From Jannaschia marina (lineage in GTDB: Bacteria > Pseudomonadota > Alphaproteobacteria > Rhodobacterales > Rhodobacteraceae), in assembly GCF_013404595.1 (NCBI RefSeq), contig NZ_JABVAX010000001.1:62001-126000 (forward strand): DNA of 64,000 nt, written 5' to 3'. Positions 1 through 8,134 of the stretch are shown here, piece by piece. Each line of letters begins with the position of its first letter. Positions within the stretch are counted from its first letter, which is position 1. A program made the position numbers and the translations under genes. Below the pieces are notes generated by a model. That model was not told where the DNA came from. It did no database searches and was given only the letters and a program-made list of their open reading frames with translations.

Positions 1-287
1 TGGAGAACCACTATTTCACCCACCGCGGCTTCCTGGAGCACGACGGCTGGATCCGGGCGAACCTCGATCGTCTCGGCGGGATCCGGGGGCATATCGTGCA
101 GGGCCGCTACGACATGGTCTGCCCGCCGCTTTCGGCCCACCTGCTGGCCGAGGGCTGGCCCGGGGGGACGCTCGATTTCGCGCCCTTCGCGGGTCATGCT
201 CTTTCGGAAGCGGGCATCACCGAACGGCTCGTCGCGGCGACCAACAGCGTCGGCCGGCTTCATGCCGGAACCCTGCGGTTCCGCTAA
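1..287 (+). CDS. pip: Prolyl iminopeptidase, C-terminal part (5' end outside the window)
   Basis: This is the last 94 codons of an alpha/beta-hydrolase that removes N-terminal proline from peptides in the cytoplasm. The frame is open from base 3 and ends at TAA 285-287. The remaining part carries the two late members of the catalytic triad in their family contexts: Asp in GRYDMVCP and His in AGHALSE. The preceding ENHYF and HIVQGRYD pattern also matches prolyl iminopeptidases (family S33). The nucleophile serine lies upstream of the window. The gene runs toward the minus-strand DUF2793 gene, whose stop is only 3 bp away, so the two converge with no room for a separate terminator. Confidence 0.75.
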   Translation, partial: ENHYFTHRGFLEHDGWIRANLDRLGGIRGHIVQGRYDMVCPPLSAHLLAEGWPGGTLDFAPFAGHALSEAGITERLVAATNSVGRLHAGTLRFR

Positions 288-290
288 CCG

Positions 291-1400
291 TCACTCCAGC
301 CGAAGCTGCAGGGTGGAATACAGATACCGCGTGCCACTCAACGTGCCGTGCGGGCGAATGTAGATGAGCACGGCGCTATCCTGCGGCACGACCGTCGATG
401 TCAGATCGGCGGAGAGCCCATGCCACGCAGTTCCCATCGGCCGGTTGTCCGAGGCATGGATCGTCGTCTTCTGGGTCTCGCTTGCCGTGTTCCAGCTGCC
501 GTCGAGGGCACCGGTCTGGACGCAGATCCGCAGGTCGTAGCCCGTCACCTGCGTCGAAGATGCGCGAAGCATACCATCGAGGCTCAGAAGACGGGTGCCG
601 CCCCGGACGAACAGGCCGATGTGTGTCCAGCTCGTCGATGGTTCACTGCCGGTTCCGGCCGAAGAATTGCGGTTCTCCGACGTCGGCCCGTAGCTCGTCG
701 AGAACGTGACCCAGCGATTATCGGTATAGCAATACCAGCGGCCGCCCAGCGGAACTTCGCGCGGGACGCGGACGCCCGAAGGGAAACGCGTCTCGCCCGT
801 TGCCGCGTCGACCGTCATGGCCGTGTTCCAGGCAGTGCCGTCCGGGCTGACCTTCACCGCGAAGTCGTCAGATCCGGCGCAGCCCATTTCGGCCCGCCCC
901 GAGAAAGCCGTCTGGAAGAGCAGGCTGCCGGTCTCGCCTGTGCTCGCCTTGTTGATCTTTACCTGATGGCCTGTGCCGGCATGGGTCAGCAGCGTCGCAT
1001 CCGAGGCGACGGCAAGGCGGTTGGTCGTGTCTGCGGCGGTGTTGATCCCTAGCGTTGCGGTGGCCGGCTGCGCCCAGTCGCTGCCATCGAAGACGAGCTC
1101 CGCATCGAGCGCGCGCACATGCGCGCGCCAGCCTTCGGCCGGGGCATAGAATTGCCAGGCGTCGCCTTCGCGCACCGCGATGGAACCGTCCTGTCCGGTC
1201 CATTCGCCACTCGCGCCCGCTGCCACGATATGCCGGTCCCCCTCGTCTGGCAGGGTCGGCGGCGTGGTTCGGTCGATGTCGAAGACCACCGGCTGAACCA
1301 GCGCATCCAGCGCGCGCAGGGCCTCGTTGTGGGTAATGTGCTTCTGCGCTTGTCCGCCCTGGATCAGGGGCAGGGACAGGATCTGGGTATTTTCCGACAT
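291..1400 (-). CDS. DUF2793 protein, GTA head-spike / phage-structural-like
   Basis: This 369-aa protein starts at the ATG at 1400, preceded by GGAGG about 11 bases upstream. A longer frame to 1439 lacks such a site. The N-terminal roughly 110 residues (MSENTQILSLPLIQGGQAQK, then HITHNEALRALD) are the typical start of DUF2793 proteins of alphaproteobacterial phages and gene transfer agents. The C-terminal half is rich in beta-strand-like Ser/Thr/Gly sequence with several Trp and ends YLYSTLQLRLE, which suggests a beta-sandwich binding domain. There is no signal peptide. It lies 94 bp behind the wza-like gene on the same strand. From memory, DUF2793 occurs in the Rhodobacter RcGTA head-spike protein GhsA, whose spikes bind capsule; a role here in recognising the local polysaccharide is inference. 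Confidence 0.7.
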   Translation of the reverse strand: MSENTQILSLPLIQGGQAQKHITHNEALRALDALVQPVVFDIDRTTPPTLPDEGDRHIVAAGASGEWTGQDGSIAVREGDAWQFYAPAEGWRAHVRALDAELVFDGSDWAQPATATLGINTAADTTNRLAVASDATLLTHAGTGHQVKINKASTGETGSLLFQTAFSGRAEMGCAGSDDFAVKVSPDGTAWNTAMTVDAATGETRFPSGVRVPREVPLGGRWYCYTDNRWVTFSTSYGPTSENRNSSAGTGSEPSTSWTHIGLFVRGGTRLLSLDGMLRASSTQVTGYDLRICVQTGALDGSWNTASETQKTTIHASDNRPMGTAWHGLSADLTSTVVPQDSAVLIYIRPHGTLSGTRYLYSTLQLRLE

Positions 1401-1494
1401 GGGTGCCGCGGCCTCCGAAGATGTGAAGGCCGGGACCATCGGAACGATCAGTTAACGCATTGCTAACGAATGATGCCGGCGCACGGCAGGAGAC

Positions 1495-2607
1495 TCAGTT
1501 CGTCGTCGCCTGCCGCGCGAGGCCGAAGACCGATCCGACCAGTCCAAAGACGGTTTGCGTCGTCGTGATCGGGCTCTCGGTCACGTAAACGAGATCCTTG
1601 GGCATCACCGGGAAGTTCCGGGCCGAGAAGAGACCGTCCGCGCTCGTCAGGTCCATCGAGAACACGACGCGCTGCTTGCGCGGCCCGCGCACACCGGCAG
1701 AAAGGGCGGAGGCGGGGTATTCGCGCAGGATCAGGATGCCTTTCGGATCGGCCCGCGTATCGTTGAGCCCCCCGATGATCGACACCGCATCCATGGCGCT
1801 GACCACATCTTTGGTGAAGGGATGCAGGGCCTCTTCGCCCGCCGCTCCGACCGACAGGAAGTAGCGATCGTCCTCCTTCACCACCACCTGGTCGCCATTG
1901 CGCAGGAGGGTGTCGAGGTTAGGCTCCGCATAGAGACGGTTCATCGACGTGCCGTAGATCTGCGAGCCGCGTTGCAGCCTGATCTGCGGATTGACGAGGG
2001 ATGTGTCCACCCCGCCGCCGGCTGCGATCAGGCTCAGGACGGTGTAGTTGTTGTCGGGCATGGGGAACGTGCCGGCGTTCTGGACGCCCCCGACAAGATC
2101 GACCGAGTTGCCCCGCCCTTCCTCCATGGAAAGCTGAACCTGGGCCGAGTCGGCGACGGCGGTGAGCGCGTTCTGCACGACCTCCCGGGCAGCCTGCGGC
2201 GAGCGGCCGGCGACACGGACGTTGCCGGCATAGGGCAAAAAGATCGACCCCGCGGGGGACACGACCATCGGCTCGAGCGTGATCTGCCGCCCTTCGACCG
2301 GCACGATCAGCGAGTTCGGGTCGCTGTCCCAGATCGTCAGCGTAACCAGATCACCCGGGCGAATGACCTGCCCGACCGATCCGTGGCTCGTCGTGATCCA
2401 GCCGAGGTGGACGTCATTGACCCGCGGCCATTCGAGCACCGAGGGCAGGAGCGCGCGCGTGACCGGATAGACGGCGAAGTCGGCATTCACGTCCTCGTCG
2501 GCCTTCAGCACTTCCGACTGGAGCGCCGCCCCGCGTGGCAGGGAACAGGAGGCCAGGACGCAACACAAGAGCATGGTCAGGAGCGGGCGGAAGAGGCGCG
2601 GCATCAT
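1495..2607 (-). CDS. Polysaccharide export lipoprotein (Wza/BexD family)
   Basis: This 370-aa lipoprotein should form the outer-membrane channel for exopolysaccharide. A signal peptide ends in the lipobox LASC with acylated Cys21. The Poly_export domain follows at about residues 75-165 (VIRPGDLVTLTIWD, then VVSPAGSIFLPYAGNVRVAG). SLBB-like repeats come next (VDLVGGVQNAGTFPMPDN and later SIIGGLNDTRADPKG). The C-terminal segment TQTVFGLVGSVFGLARQA could be the amphipathic helix that spans the outer membrane in Wza. Two Met codons open the gene. It is divergent from the WbpM-like gene at 2871 and shares the 263-bp region between them. Partners are the Wzz-like protein at 17182 and the kinase-like ATPase at 16285. 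Confidence 0.9.
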   Translation of the reverse strand: MMPRLFRPLLTMLLCCVLASCSLPRGAALQSEVLKADEDVNADFAVYPVTRALLPSVLEWPRVNDVHLGWITTSHGSVGQVIRPGDLVTLTIWDSDPNSLIVPVEGRQITLEPMVVSPAGSIFLPYAGNVRVAGRSPQAAREVVQNALTAVADSAQVQLSMEEGRGNSVDLVGGVQNAGTFPMPDNNYTVLSLIAAGGGVDTSLVNPQIRLQRGSQIYGTSMNRLYAEPNLDTLLRNGDQVVVKEDDRYFLSVGAAGEEALHPFTKDVVSAMDAVSIIGGLNDTRADPKGILILREYPASALSAGVRGPRKQRVVFSMDLTSADGLFSARNFPVMPKDLVYVTESPITTTQTVFGLVGSVFGLARQATTN

Positions 2608-2870
2608 GGTCTAAATCTTTCGAAAGCAAATCGTCATCGGCCCTACTGCAGCCCGCGGCCACCCTACTCAAACCGCCCGGTGCGTCAAATCGCTTGTCGC
2701 CGGTTTCCGGAGAACCGGTGGCAAGTTGCTAGAATCGAACCGTTTAAATATGGTCCGGTCAGGTTTTTGAGTTCAGGCCGCAGAGGCTGCGCGTCTTTTC
2801 CGGGCGGGCTTTCTGGTCACTGCGGCTGGTTTTGCAGTCTTGGGCCAATCTGGTCCGCGGGGAATATTGA
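2608..2870. promoter_or_regulatory. Divergent promoter region with an imperfect 19-bp dyad
   Basis: This 263-bp gap separates the divergently transcribed wza-like and WbpM-like genes, so it should hold promoters for both. It is less GC-rich than its surroundings, for example around 2735-2760. A dyad lies at 2700-2718: arms CCGGTT and AACCGG around TCCGGAG, itself nearly symmetric. This could be a regulator site. I could not identify convincing -35/-10 pairs. Confidence 0.4.
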
Positions 2871-4829
2871 ATGAAGATTTCGGATCTGGGCAAGCCGGAG
2901 CTTGTACTCCAGCGCCTGACTCGCCGGGAGAAATACGTTTTCTTTCTGGTACTTGACCTCTTTTTCGTGGTCGCTGCGCTCTTGTTTGCGCTCCTTCTCA
3001 ATCCGCTTCCGGAACAGATGCCGCCGCTCTTCCAGACGCTGTCGGTCGCCCTTCCCTATCTGCTGCTGGTTTCAGGCGCGCTCCTCGTCGCTCTCGGCCT
3101 GCCGGCGCTGCAACTGGCGGAGTTCGATGGTCACGCGACGCTCCACGCGGCCTCTCTATCGGTGTTTCTGGCGGCCGGATCCTCGGTGCTGGCCTACATC
3201 TTCGGCGTAAATCTGCCGATGTCGGTTCTGCTCGTCTTCGCGACCAGCCTCTTTCTGATGATGACGGTCTCCCGTGTCGTGCTTCTGCAGGTCGTGCTGG
3301 CGATCTATCGCAGGGGCGACAAGGTCACGCGCGTCCTCATCTACGGGGCGGGCACGACGGGCACGCAACTTGCGCGCGCGCTGCGCGGTCACGCCGAGAT
3401 CGAGCCGGTGGCCTTCGTCGACGACAACCCGTCGCTCCAGGGTCTCAGCATCGGAGGGTTGCCGGTCTATACCCCCGTGCGCGTGGCCGAGATTGCGGCG
3501 CGCAAGCGAATCCACCGCGTTCTTCTGGCAGTGCCGTCGCTTTCGCCGCCGAAACAGGCCCGCATCGCGCGCCGGCTCGAGCGCATGGGGCTCGACGTGC
3601 AGATGCTGCCGTCCTTTTCGCAGCTCATCGGACAGGAGACGCTCGTGGACCGTCTTCAGCCGATCAAAGGCAGCAAGCACCGCATGTTCCTCGGCCGCGA
3701 CGAGGTCCGCGCGCCCCTGATGGAGGGCAACGAGGGATATCAGGGCAAGTCGGTGATGGTGTCCGGAGCCGGCGGCTCCATCGGGTCGGAGCTCTGTCGG
3801 CAGCTCATCGCCTGCGAACCGCGCAGGCTCGTGTTGTTCGAACTCTCGGAGATCGCGCTCTTCACCGTGCAGCAGGAGCTTCAGAACACCGCAAAGGAAA
3901 TGGGCGTGGACCTCATCCCCGTGCTCGGGTCCGTGACCGACCCGCGGCACGTGCGCCAGGTGCTGGCCGAGCACGATGTCGAGGTCGTCCTCCACGCTGC
4001 CGCCTACAAGCACGTGGGCCTCGTGCAGCAGAACCCGCTTGCCGGGCTGGCCAACAACGTTCTCGGGACTCAGACGCTCGCGAATGCCGCCGTACAGTTC
4101 GGCGTGGAGCGCTTCATCCTGATCTCGTCCGACAAGGCCGTGCGGCCCCGCGGGGTCATGGGAGCCTCCAAGCGACTGGCCGAACTCGTCGTGCAGGACA
4201 TCGCGTCCCGCGTTCCCGAGGATGGCCCCGTCCTTGCCATGGTTCGCTTCGGCAACGTCCTGGGCTCCTCCGGCTCCGTCGTGCCGATCTTCGAGGATCA
4301 GATCGCCCGTGGCGGCCCCGTCACGGTGACGCATCCCCACGTCACCCGCTATTTCATGACGATCGCCGAAGCCGCGAGCCTCGTTCTGCGCGCCGGGTCG
4401 CTCGCCGAAGGGGGCGAGGTGCTGCTTCTCGACATGGGCAAGGCCGTCAAGATCGTCGACCTCGCCCGGCAGGCGATCGAGGCCGCGGGCTATACCGTCC
4501 GCTCCGAGGCCAATCCGAACGGAGACATCGCGATCGACTTCATCGGTCTGCGTGACGGGGAAAAGCTGCACGAGGAGCTTTTCTTCGACGGCTCCGAGCG
4601 ACCAACAGCGCACCACAAGATCTTCCGCGTCCGTGAGCATGGGCTCAGCGAATTCGAGGTCGCCGATATCCTGCGTGCCCTGCGTCACGCCATGGCGAGC
4701 GGTGCCCCGGAGGGGGCGCTCGACGCCATCGCCCGCCGCGTCCCGGGCTTCGGTGCCCCGATCAGCGACACGGCGGACCGGATCCCCGACGACGTGCTCA
4801 AGACCGTGCCGCCCAGCTTCACCGTTTGA
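2871..4829 (+). CDS. Membrane nucleotide-sugar 4,6-dehydratase/epimerase (WbpM/FlaA1/CapD family)
   Basis: The 652-aa protein belongs to the long membrane-anchored SDR enzymes that make 4-keto-6-deoxy or C5-inverted UDP-HexNAc for polysaccharides. The first about 140 residues hold four hydrophobic segments (e.g. VFFLVLDLFFVVAALLFALL). A first Rossmann-like CoA_binding module follows (VLIYGAGTTGTQLARAL, about residue 155). The catalytic extended SDR domain begins near residue 295 with SGAGGSIGSELCRQ. The family active-site stretch SSDKAVRPRGVMGASKR is present near residue 420, with Met replacing the usual SDR Tyr, as in WbpM. The C-terminal NGDIAIDFIGLRDGEKLHEE is also typical. The gene is followed 31 bp later by the epimerase at 4861. 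Confidence 0.9.
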   Translation: MKISDLGKPELVLQRLTRREKYVFFLVLDLFFVVAALLFALLLNPLPEQMPPLFQTLSVALPYLLLVSGALLVALGLPALQLAEFDGHATLHAASLSVFLAAGSSVLAYIFGVNLPMSVLLVFATSLFLMMTVSRVVLLQVVLAIYRRGDKVTRVLIYGAGTTGTQLARALRGHAEIEPVAFVDDNPSLQGLSIGGLPVYTPVRVAEIAARKRIHRVLLAVPSLSPPKQARIARRLERMGLDVQMLPSFSQLIGQETLVDRLQPIKGSKHRMFLGRDEVRAPLMEGNEGYQGKSVMVSGAGGSIGSELCRQLIACEPRRLVLFELSEIALFTVQQELQNTAKEMGVDLIPVLGSVTDPRHVRQVLAEHDVEVVLHAAAYKHVGLVQQNPLAGLANNVLGTQTLANAAVQFGVERFILISSDKAVRPRGVMGASKRLAELVVQDIASRVPEDGPVLAMVRFGNVLGSSGSVVPIFEDQIARGGPVTVTHPHVTRYFMTIAEAASLVLRAGSLAEGGEVLLLDMGKAVKIVDLARQAIEAAGYTVRSEANPNGDIAIDFIGLRDGEKLHEELFFDGSERPTAHHKIFRVREHGLSEFEVADILRALRHAMASGAPEGALDAIARRVPGFGAPISDTADRIPDDVLKTVPPSFTV

Positions 4830-4860
4830 CAGCGCCGACCGCGTCCCGCACGAGAGCAGC

Positions 4861-5868
4861 ATGAAATGCGCACTCGTCACCGGATCGGCCGGATTCATCG
4901 GCTACCATCTCTCCGCCCGTCTCCTGGAGGACGGCTGGCGCGTCGTCGGTCTCGACAACCTGTCGGACTACTACGACCCCGACCTGAAGCGCCGTCGCCA
5001 CGCGCGGCTTGCGGCCTCGGACGCGTTCACGCCGGTCATCGGGGACGTTTCGACACCCGGCCACATGACCGAGCTGATGGCCGCGCATCGGCCCGACGCC
5101 GTCATCCATCTGGCCGCGCAGGCCGGCGTCCGCCACTCCATCGACGCACCGCGCGATTACGTTCGGGCCAATCTCGTCGGCACCCATGAGGTGCTCGAGG
5201 GCGCGCGCGCACATCCGCCCGCTCACCTCCTGATCGCCTCGACCTCCTCGGCCTACGGTGCCGGCACGGAGATGCCCTACCGCGAGACGATGAAGACCGA
5301 TGCCCAGATGTCCTTCTACGCCGCGACCAAGAAGGCGACGGAGGCCCTGGCGCACAGCTATGCCCACCTCTACGGCCTGCCGACGACGATGTTCCGCTTC
5401 TTCACGGTCTACGGGCCATGGGGCAGGCCGGACATGGCGCTCTTCAAGTTCACTCGCGCGATCCTCGCCGGCGAGCCGATCGACGTCTACAATCACGGCA
5501 ACATGCGTCGGGACTTCACCTACGTGAGCGACCTCGTCGCGGGGCTCGCCGCGTTGATCGACGTGCCGCCGGGGGACGCGCCGGTGAGCGCGGCCGACAG
5601 CCTGTCGCCCGTCGCCCCCCACCGCATCGTCAACATCGGCAATGGAGAGCCGGTTGAACTCGGCCGTTTCATCGCGGCGATCGAGGCAGCCACGGATCGC
5701 CCCGCGATCCGGAACCTGATGGAGATGCAACCTGGCGACGTGCCCGCCACCTGGGCCGATACGACGCTTCTGACCGATCTGCTCGGCGCGCCGCTGCCGC
5801 GCACGGACATCGAGACCGGTGTGCGGGCCTTCGTCGACTGGTACCAGGACGAGTACGCCCCGTCCTAG
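4861..5868 (+). CDS. NAD-dependent epimerase, probable UDP-glucuronate 4-epimerase
   Basis: This 335-aa extended SDR interconverts UDP-glucuronate and UDP-galacturonate, or a close substrate. It shows the N-terminal NAD motif GSAGFIGYHL (residues 8-17), LDNLSDYYDPDLKRRR (the Asp-Asn-Tyr-Tyr pattern typical of GlcA 4-epimerases), LAAQAGVRHS, and the catalytic Tyr153 and Lys157 in SFYAATKKA. FFTVYGPWGRPDMALFKF and RDFTYVSDLV are further family signatures. The start is the ATG at 4861; a longer frame upstream overlaps the preceding gene. Its likely substrate supplier is the UDP-glucose dehydrogenase at 26039. The TAG stop overlaps, inside a CTAG, the stop of the convergent gene at 5865. Confidence 0.87.
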   Translation: MKCALVTGSAGFIGYHLSARLLEDGWRVVGLDNLSDYYDPDLKRRRHARLAASDAFTPVIGDVSTPGHMTELMAAHRPDAVIHLAAQAGVRHSIDAPRDYVRANLVGTHEVLEGARAHPPAHLLIASTSSAYGAGTEMPYRETMKTDAQMSFYAATKKATEALAHSYAHLYGLPTTMFRFFTVYGPWGRPDMALFKFTRAILAGEPIDVYNHGNMRRDFTYVSDLVAGLAALIDVPPGDAPVSAADSLSPVAPHRIVNIGNGEPVELGRFIAAIEAATDRPAIRNLMEMQPGDVPATWADTTLLTDLLGAPLPRTDIETGVRAFVDWYQDEYAPS

Positions 5869-6398
5869 GGCGTGACGAGGCCGAGCGCGACCGCCGCGAC
5901 GTAGAAGACGAAGAGGCCCACGGCGAGTTGCAGCGCGCCGACGATCATCTTCTGTCCGAGGCCGAGCACGTAGCGCAGCGCGCCGTAGGCCAACACCGGC
6001 AGGAAGAGACCGGAGAACCCCACGAGGATGACGACACCGTTCAGCATATCCGGCTGCCGCGTGGCCCAGATCGCACAGCCCGCGCCCGAGACGACGGCGA
6101 CCGACCAGACCACCCAACGCGGCAGGCGCTCGACCCAACCGAGCATCCATGCCGAGGAATCGTAGAGCCGCAGGCCTGTCGGAGCCGGGCGGCGGCGACG
6201 TTCGCGCGGGGCCTTGGGTGCCGGAACATCGCCCTTGCCGCCGCACTGTCCGCAAGCCACGCGCGTCTGCGTCCAGCCAGCGCCGCTGCAGACGTCGCAG
6301 GTCTCGGCCGCCACGCTCTTGCCGCGGCCGGCGCAGCCGGTACAGGCCTCGCGCCGCGGACGCACGCCGAAGCCGCCGCAATCAGGACAGGTCGTCAT
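5865..6398 (-). CDS. Membrane protein with an isolated DnaJ-type zinc-finger domain
   Basis: This 177-aa protein begins at the ATG at 6398 (MTTCPDCGGFG). It carries a complete set of four DnaJ-like CxxCxGxG motifs: CPDCGGFG (4-11), CTGCAGRG (19-26), CDVCSGAG (34-41) and CGQCGGKG (49-56). These should bind two zinc ions. A basic Pro/Arg linker (about 60-73) follows, then three hydrophobic stretches near residues 95-112, 119-141 and 151-175. There is no J domain and no DnaJ substrate-binding domain, so it is not a co-chaperone of standard design. The function is unknown to me; membrane-tethered thiol or chaperone-like activity is only a guess. It converges on the epimerase gene with overlapping stop codons. 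Confidence 0.7.
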   Translation of the reverse strand: MTTCPDCGGFGVRPRREACTGCAGRGKSVAAETCDVCSGAGWTQTRVACGQCGGKGDVPAPKAPRERRRRPAPTGLRLYDSSAWMLGWVERLPRWVVWSVAVVSGAGCAIWATRQPDMLNGVVILVGFSGLFLPVLAYGALRYVLGLGQKMIVGALQLAVGLFVFYVAAVALGLVTP

Positions 6399-6505
6399 CC
6401 CCGCACTCCTCCCCCGACCTTCATGCCCCGGGGCGACCAAGGGGGCAATTGCCGCCGTCGCACCGGTCGCGTCTACTGTGTCCAGCTTGTCAGACGGAGA
6501 TCCCC

Positions 6506-7192
6506 ATGGCCGACCTCTTTCCCGCCCCGGCGTTGCCGCGTCTGCCCATCGCGGGCAGATCCGACCTCTACCCGGTCGCGCGCGTCTTTTGCGTGGGCCG
6601 CAATTATGCCGCCCATGCCGCCGAGATGGGCAACGAGGTCGATCGGGAGGCACCGTTCTACTTCACGAAGTCGCCCTTCCACGTCGCTCGGAGCGGGGCG
6701 CGTCTGCCCTATCCGCCGGGCACGGCCGACTACCACCACGAGATGGAGTTCGTCTTGGCTATGGGTAACGAGGCGTTCGGGGCAGACCGCGCGGCGGCGG
6801 AAGCGGCGATCTTCGGTTACGGCTGCGGGCTCGACATGACCCGACGCGACCTTCAGGCCGCGGCGAAGGAAATGCGCCGGCCCTGGGATCTCGGCAAGGA
6901 CGTGGAAGGGGCCGCCGTCCTCGGTGCGCTTACGCCGGTCGCGGATTTCGGCAGGGTCGCGGACCAGCGCATCGCACTCACGGTCAACGGCGAGGCCCGG
7001 CAGTCTGCGACGCTGGGCGAGATGATCCACGATTGCGCGGCGATCGTCGCGCATCTGTCGCGGTTCTATCGCCTCGGGCCGGGGGATGTCGTGATGACGG
7101 GCACGCCGGCCGGCGTCGGGCCCGTGCGCTCGGGCGACGTGCTGCATGGCACGGTCGATGGCTGCGCCCCGGTCGATCTGGCGCTGACCTGA
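6506..7192 (+). CDS. Fumarylacetoacetate hydrolase family protein
   Basis: This 228-aa single-domain FAH-fold enzyme probably acts as an acylpyruvate hydrolase or oxaloacetate decarboxylase type metalloenzyme. The start is ATG 6506 (MADLFPAP). Visible family signatures are VFCVGRNYAAHAAEMG near residue 30, the metal-ligand segment DYHHEMEFVLAMG, GYGCGLDMTRRDLQ, and the C-terminal PGDVVMTGTPAGVGPV. The length matches the short bacterial FAHD1-like group rather than the two-domain eukaryotic fumarylacetoacetase. It reads away from the zinc-finger gene and ends 6 bp before the convergent glycosyltransferase gene. There is no obvious link to polysaccharide synthesis; the exact substrate cannot be told from sequence. 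Confidence 0.85.
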   Translation: MADLFPAPALPRLPIAGRSDLYPVARVFCVGRNYAAHAAEMGNEVDREAPFYFTKSPFHVARSGARLPYPPGTADYHHEMEFVLAMGNEAFGADRAAAEAAIFGYGCGLDMTRRDLQAAAKEMRRPWDLGKDVEGAAVLGALTPVADFGRVADQRIALTVNGEARQSATLGEMIHDCAAIVAHLSRFYRLGPGDVVMTGTPAGVGPVRSGDVLHGTVDGCAPVDLALT

Positions 7193-7198
7193 CGGTCG

Positions 7199-8134
7199 TC
7201 AGAGCCGGATGCCGCTCTCCGCCATCTGGCGCGTTACGGCGCGCGGCGGCGACAGCCCGAGCCCGCCGCGCAGGATGGCCTCTGCCGCGGGCAGGTCGCG
7301 CCGCAGCGCCGACTGGAGCGCCTTGCCGAGCGTGAAGGCCACGGCGCCGTAGTAGCTGACGCGCCGGTGCCGGCGGACGAACTTCATCCGCGCGCGATGC
7401 TTGAACCACTCCGAGAAGGGCGAGGCATGGCGTCCTGGCTTGCCCGACCCGATCGACGTGCCGGCCTGGTGATGCACCACGGCCTCCGCGCAATGCAGGA
7501 TCGGCAGATCGCGCGCGCGCAGCGCCCAGTCGACCTCCTCGTAGTAGAGAAAATAGCCTTCCTCCATCTTCCCGGCCCGCGTGAGGAACAGGCGGCTCGC
7601 GACGAGGCTCGCGCCCGTGACGAAATCCATGGCATCCGGATCGGGCGGCCGGGTCGTCGACGGCTTGCCCTGGTTGAGGTTCAGCGTCTTGCCGGTCTTC
7701 CAGTCGATCACGCCACCGTCGATCTGAATGGCGTGGGGCGGATCGGCGTAGACGACCCGGCCACCGATCATCGCGAAGTCCCGTCCCTCGGCATGGGTGG
7801 CGAAGGCGCGGGCGGTGCCCGGCGGGACCACCGCGTCGGGGTTCAGAACCCAGAACCGCTCGATCTCCGGATCCTGCAGAAGGATGTCGAGGCCTACGTT
7901 CACACCCGCCGCGAACCCGCCGTTGGTGCCGGTCGGGTGCCAGATCAGGGCATGGGGCGCGGTTGCCCTGCGTGCGGTGACGACGGCGTCCGTGTCGTCC
8001 GGAGAGGCGTTGTCGACGACCACGATCGAAAGCGCCACGCCTTCCGCGGCCAAGAGGCTGTCGAGGCAGTCGCCCACGACGTCGGCCGACCGATGGGTGA
8101 CGACGACGACGCCGAGGCGGGGCAGGTCGGTCAT
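7199..8134 (-). CDS. Family 2 glycosyltransferase
   Basis: This 311-aa GT-A-type glycosyltransferase resembles rhamnosyltransferase/WbbL-like enzymes. The GT2 opening LGVVVVTHRSADVVGDCLDS is at the N-terminus. VVVDNASPDDTD marks nucleotide binding, and FWVLNPDAVVPPG supplies the DxD-like Asp near residue 90. EGYFLYYEEVDWALRAR is the usual acceptor/catalytic ED region. Its ATG overlaps the stop of the upstream gene (8131) in an ATGA, so it is the last gene of a coupled minus-strand operon with a Wzy-like protein and a secreted beta-helix protein. It probably adds one sugar of the repeat unit at the cytoplasmic membrane. Confidence 0.87.
   Translation of the reverse strand: MTDLPRLGVVVVTHRSADVVGDCLDSLLAAEGVALSIVVVDNASPDDTDAVVTARRATAPHALIWHPTGTNGGFAAGVNVGLDILLQDPEIERFWVLNPDAVVPPGTARAFATHAEGRDFAMIGGRVVYADPPHAIQIDGGVIDWKTGKTLNLNQGKPSTTRPPDPDAMDFVTGASLVASRLFLTRAGKMEEGYFLYYEEVDWALRARDLPILHCAEAVVHHQAGTSIGSGKPGRHASPFSEWFKHRARMKFVRRHRRVSYYGAVAFTLGKALQSALRRDLPAAEAILRGGLGLSPPRAVTRQMAESGIRL

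Noticed and set aside
291..1400. DUF2793 gene as the edge of a prophage
   Set aside because: No capsid, tail, terminase or integrase genes follow; the next genes are EPS genes, so a prophage is not supported.
3156..4898. 580-codon minus-strand frame opposite the WbpM-like gene
   Set aside because: Antisense shadow; the plus strand carries the complete enzyme with its catalytic motifs.
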